Part shown: one piece after another, positions 17,978 to 20,290 of the stretch | Numbering within the stretch: position 1 is the first letter of the stretch | How the letters are laid out: each line of letters opens with the position of its first letter | Source of the DNA: Oehlia diaphana | Taxonomy: Eukaryota; Glomeromycota; Glomeromycetes; Glomerales; Glomeraceae | Reading direction: 5' to 3' | NCBI GenBank assembly: GCA_003833135.1 | Contig: QZLH01000876.1 | Span: 23,462-43,751, forward strand | DNA: 20,290 bases | Made by a program: the position numbers and the translations under genes | Notes under the pieces: model-generated | Told to the model about the DNA's origin: nothing | What the model saw: only the letters and a program-made list of their open reading frames with translations | The model's database searches: none

Positions 17978-20290
17978 AATTCTTTTTTTTTTTTAGTATT
18001 TGCTAATTTTATTGCTTTATAAATTATCAAAGATTCTCAATTATCTGGTCTAAGGATTGAATAATAATATAATTTATAATACATAATATGTTGAATATCA
18101 ATCATGATAATTTTTTTTTTTATTAAATACTGATGATATTAGTAACAGAAAAACTAATGATGTTTATAAGTTTATATTCAGAGTTTATTAGAAATTTTTT
18201 TTTTTTAAAAAAAAAATTTTGCTTTATTTCAATCTTTTATTTTTTTACACATCATAAATATAATTTCATTTTGTTTTAAAATTTTAATAAATCATTTTTT
18301 TAAATTTTTTGCATTCATGTCATTATAATGAATGTTAGGATTTTATTACGCGAGTCTGATCGTCGGAATTGAATGGTCCCGACAAACAAGTGGCGCAGCG
18401 TACATTTCCCGCATATTCGTTGAAATTATTAGGCGGCATTTTTCCTATCGTTATTTTAATCTAATATATAACGATAAAACGCATATGAAATTAGTAGGTT
18501 GCAAAAAAAAAAAAAGAATCTATTTTCAGAGTTATTAATCCGAATTGACATCACATGTTCCAATTGTGGCACAATGTATGAAAACGTGGCAAAAATACTC
18601 TTGTACGCCTCCTTACTTCGTCTTCGTATGAAAAAAATGTAATTATGAATAATTTGAGAAAATTTTAAACAAATAAACAAGCAGTGAATTAAAATTTTAT
18701 GTAACCCAAAATCAATCTTGCCATACTATACTATTGTTTTAGTAAAAAAGAAAATTTTTCTTTTAAAGAGATGACTTATTTACTTGCTAAACTGCAGTAA
18801 TTCTTTTAATAATAAATTAATTCACTATTGATGTCTAATAAACATGATGCGAACCCAGAAGTAATACCACATAGTCATAAACGTGATAATTACAATTATA
18901 TGTATATATAGTTTTATTTTAAATTTAAATTCGGGTTGTACTTTCTACACCATTAAAAAAGCTTTGTCTTTTTTGAATTTCAATTATATAAAATGTGTTT
19001 AATTATACAATACTATATATGACATAGGACATTCTTTTTATGTAATCATTTCCAATATTAATATAATCAAAATAATTATAGGCATTTCTTACGTAACAAC
19101 CATAAAAATCAATGAAATAGTTAAAACATGTTATCCTCGGAGAAAAACGGCGATAAAAATTCGCCATAACAAATACTGTAAAACATAATGATCATTGTAT
19201 CGGGAAATAATAGGACCTAAAAAAATAAATAATCGAAAACCTTCTTTTTTAATAACTCATGCAATGATAAAATTGGATACCGTGATTTTTTTTATACTAA
19301 AATATAATTTTGAATAACCTAATTAATGTGTGAAGGAAAAATTTACTGCGCACATCAAAAATAGTATTTGTAGATAAACAGTATTCGGTAGAGGTGTGTC
19401 ATTCGTTAACGCCTGTATTTTCATATGTTAAAAAATAACAAAATCAGATCTTTGCTTTTGATTCTCACATTTGCCCCAAAAAAAATTTAAAAGTTCGTCT
19501 GTTGTAAATTGTACCAAAATGAATTTAGTACTAGCAAATTAATTAAACTGGACATTTTTTAATAAATAGCTGATTTCTGAACAAAATATTTATTATTGAG
19601 TTCATCATATTTTTTCAAGTTCTTGAAATAGAGAATCTCAATACTTTTCTCATGGTATATATTTCGAAAATTTGAGTTGAAATTCGTATATAGTAACTTG
19701 AAATAAAAAATTAGCAACATGTAATAAGCATTTCGTATAATCTAATTGTTCTAATATCTGAACTTGGACAAAATTTTGCAAAATAGTTCATCATCATTTT
19801 TGACATTTTGATAATTTTCAACTGAACTTTAATGAATTTGAGACCAATCTTTTTTCAGTGAGGGACCGCTTACTTCTATGACACAGAATTTCATCAAATA
19901 GGATCATTTATATTTAAGAATAAAATATCATGCATTATATACTTTTTTCAATACAAATACAAAATTTATTGTAAATTTATCTATGTTTTATAAACACGTC
20001 TTTTTAACTCGATATGATTATCATAAGTAAATTGATTAAAACCATTCGGAATTGAAGACATATGGGCGCATTTTTGGAATAGCCTTATTAGTCTGTTGTA
20101 GATCAAATTGACTCATGTTTTAAAATAAATATATGGTCTAAATTATCAGTTTATTTTAATAATATCTTTAAACTGCATAAATAATGCTTTTCTTATATAA
20201 TTAATCATGTTAATTTGGGACATATGTTGATTTGGTTATAATAAATCTAACCAATTGATCCAGGTAAGAGGTGTGTCAATAATATATTAA
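17978..20290. other. 3' flank of kinase gene and intergenic DNA, no gene seen
   Basis: AT-rich with no supportable coding exon. A slightly more GC-rich patch at about 18340-18440 contains CGTCGG, GTGGCGCAGCG and similar strings but no recognisable protein on either strand. A T12-A10 tract lies at 18195-18216. A small hairpin GGCGA...TCGCC is at about 19149-19165. No tRNA or rRNA sequence was found. Confidence 0.5.
18195..18216. repeat. T12-A10 tract after the kinase gene
   Basis: Twelve T are followed directly by ten A, about 217 bp downstream of the kinase stop. It has the same form as the tracts flanking the helicase gene. Confidence 0.8.

Noticed and set aside
18332..18680. Overlapping short frames on both strands after the kinase
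   Set aside because: No motif and low-complexity Lys/Phe runs from homopolymers.

Overview
The window looks like nuclear DNA of a very AT-rich early-diverging fungus, most likely a Glomeromycotina arbuscular mycorrhizal fungus of the Rhizophagus type. The grounds are many 69-101 nt introns with GTAAGT/GTATGT donors, an expanded family of TKL-like kinases carrying the HxDLHSGN catalytic loop and WIP(Y/F)xxF boundary, a pogo-like DDE transposase remnant and many short palindromic elements. The species is an inference from remembered family features; I made no database comparison.

Layout. Positions 1-112 may be the 3' end of a coding exon cut by the window edge. Positions 1265-2780 are a 1.5 kb non-coding element with long inverted ends built of 15-bp subrepeats. 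It contains a 217-bp MITE flanked by TAA and a 186-bp diverged tandem repeat. Directly next to it lies the C-terminal remnant of a pogo/Tigger-type transposase (about 2785-3200). Positions 3201-4340 are intergenic.

Positions 4463-11878 hold the main gene. It is an 11-exon NFX1-type zinc-finger helicase of the ZNFX1 / S. pombe Hrr1 group: N-terminal ZNFX1-type region, SF1 UPF1-like helicase, array of NFX1 fingers, RING-like Cys/His segment and C-terminal RZ-type finger. One frameshift near 9957-9969 interrupts the zinc-finger array. Every other exon is open and the splice phases agree, so the break is recent or a sequence error.

Positions 11879-13288 are intergenic with palindromic repeats. 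Positions 13289-15141, minus strand, are two fused, decayed kinase pseudogenes with introns retained; the second is broken by a 142-bp MITE with 32-bp terminal inverted repeats. Positions 16409-17977, plus strand, encode an intact two-exon kinase whose 258-nt intron is swollen by a roughly 173-bp MITE-like insert. Positions 17978-20290 show no supportable gene.

Taken together, a gene whose relatives act in small-RNA silencing and antiviral RNA sensing sits between mobile-element debris and a decaying kinase cluster. No operon logic applies. The two genes are separately transcribed and nothing here shows that they work together. The most checkable observations are the frameshift, the nested elements, the intronic MITE and the T(n)A(n) tracts that flank the genes.
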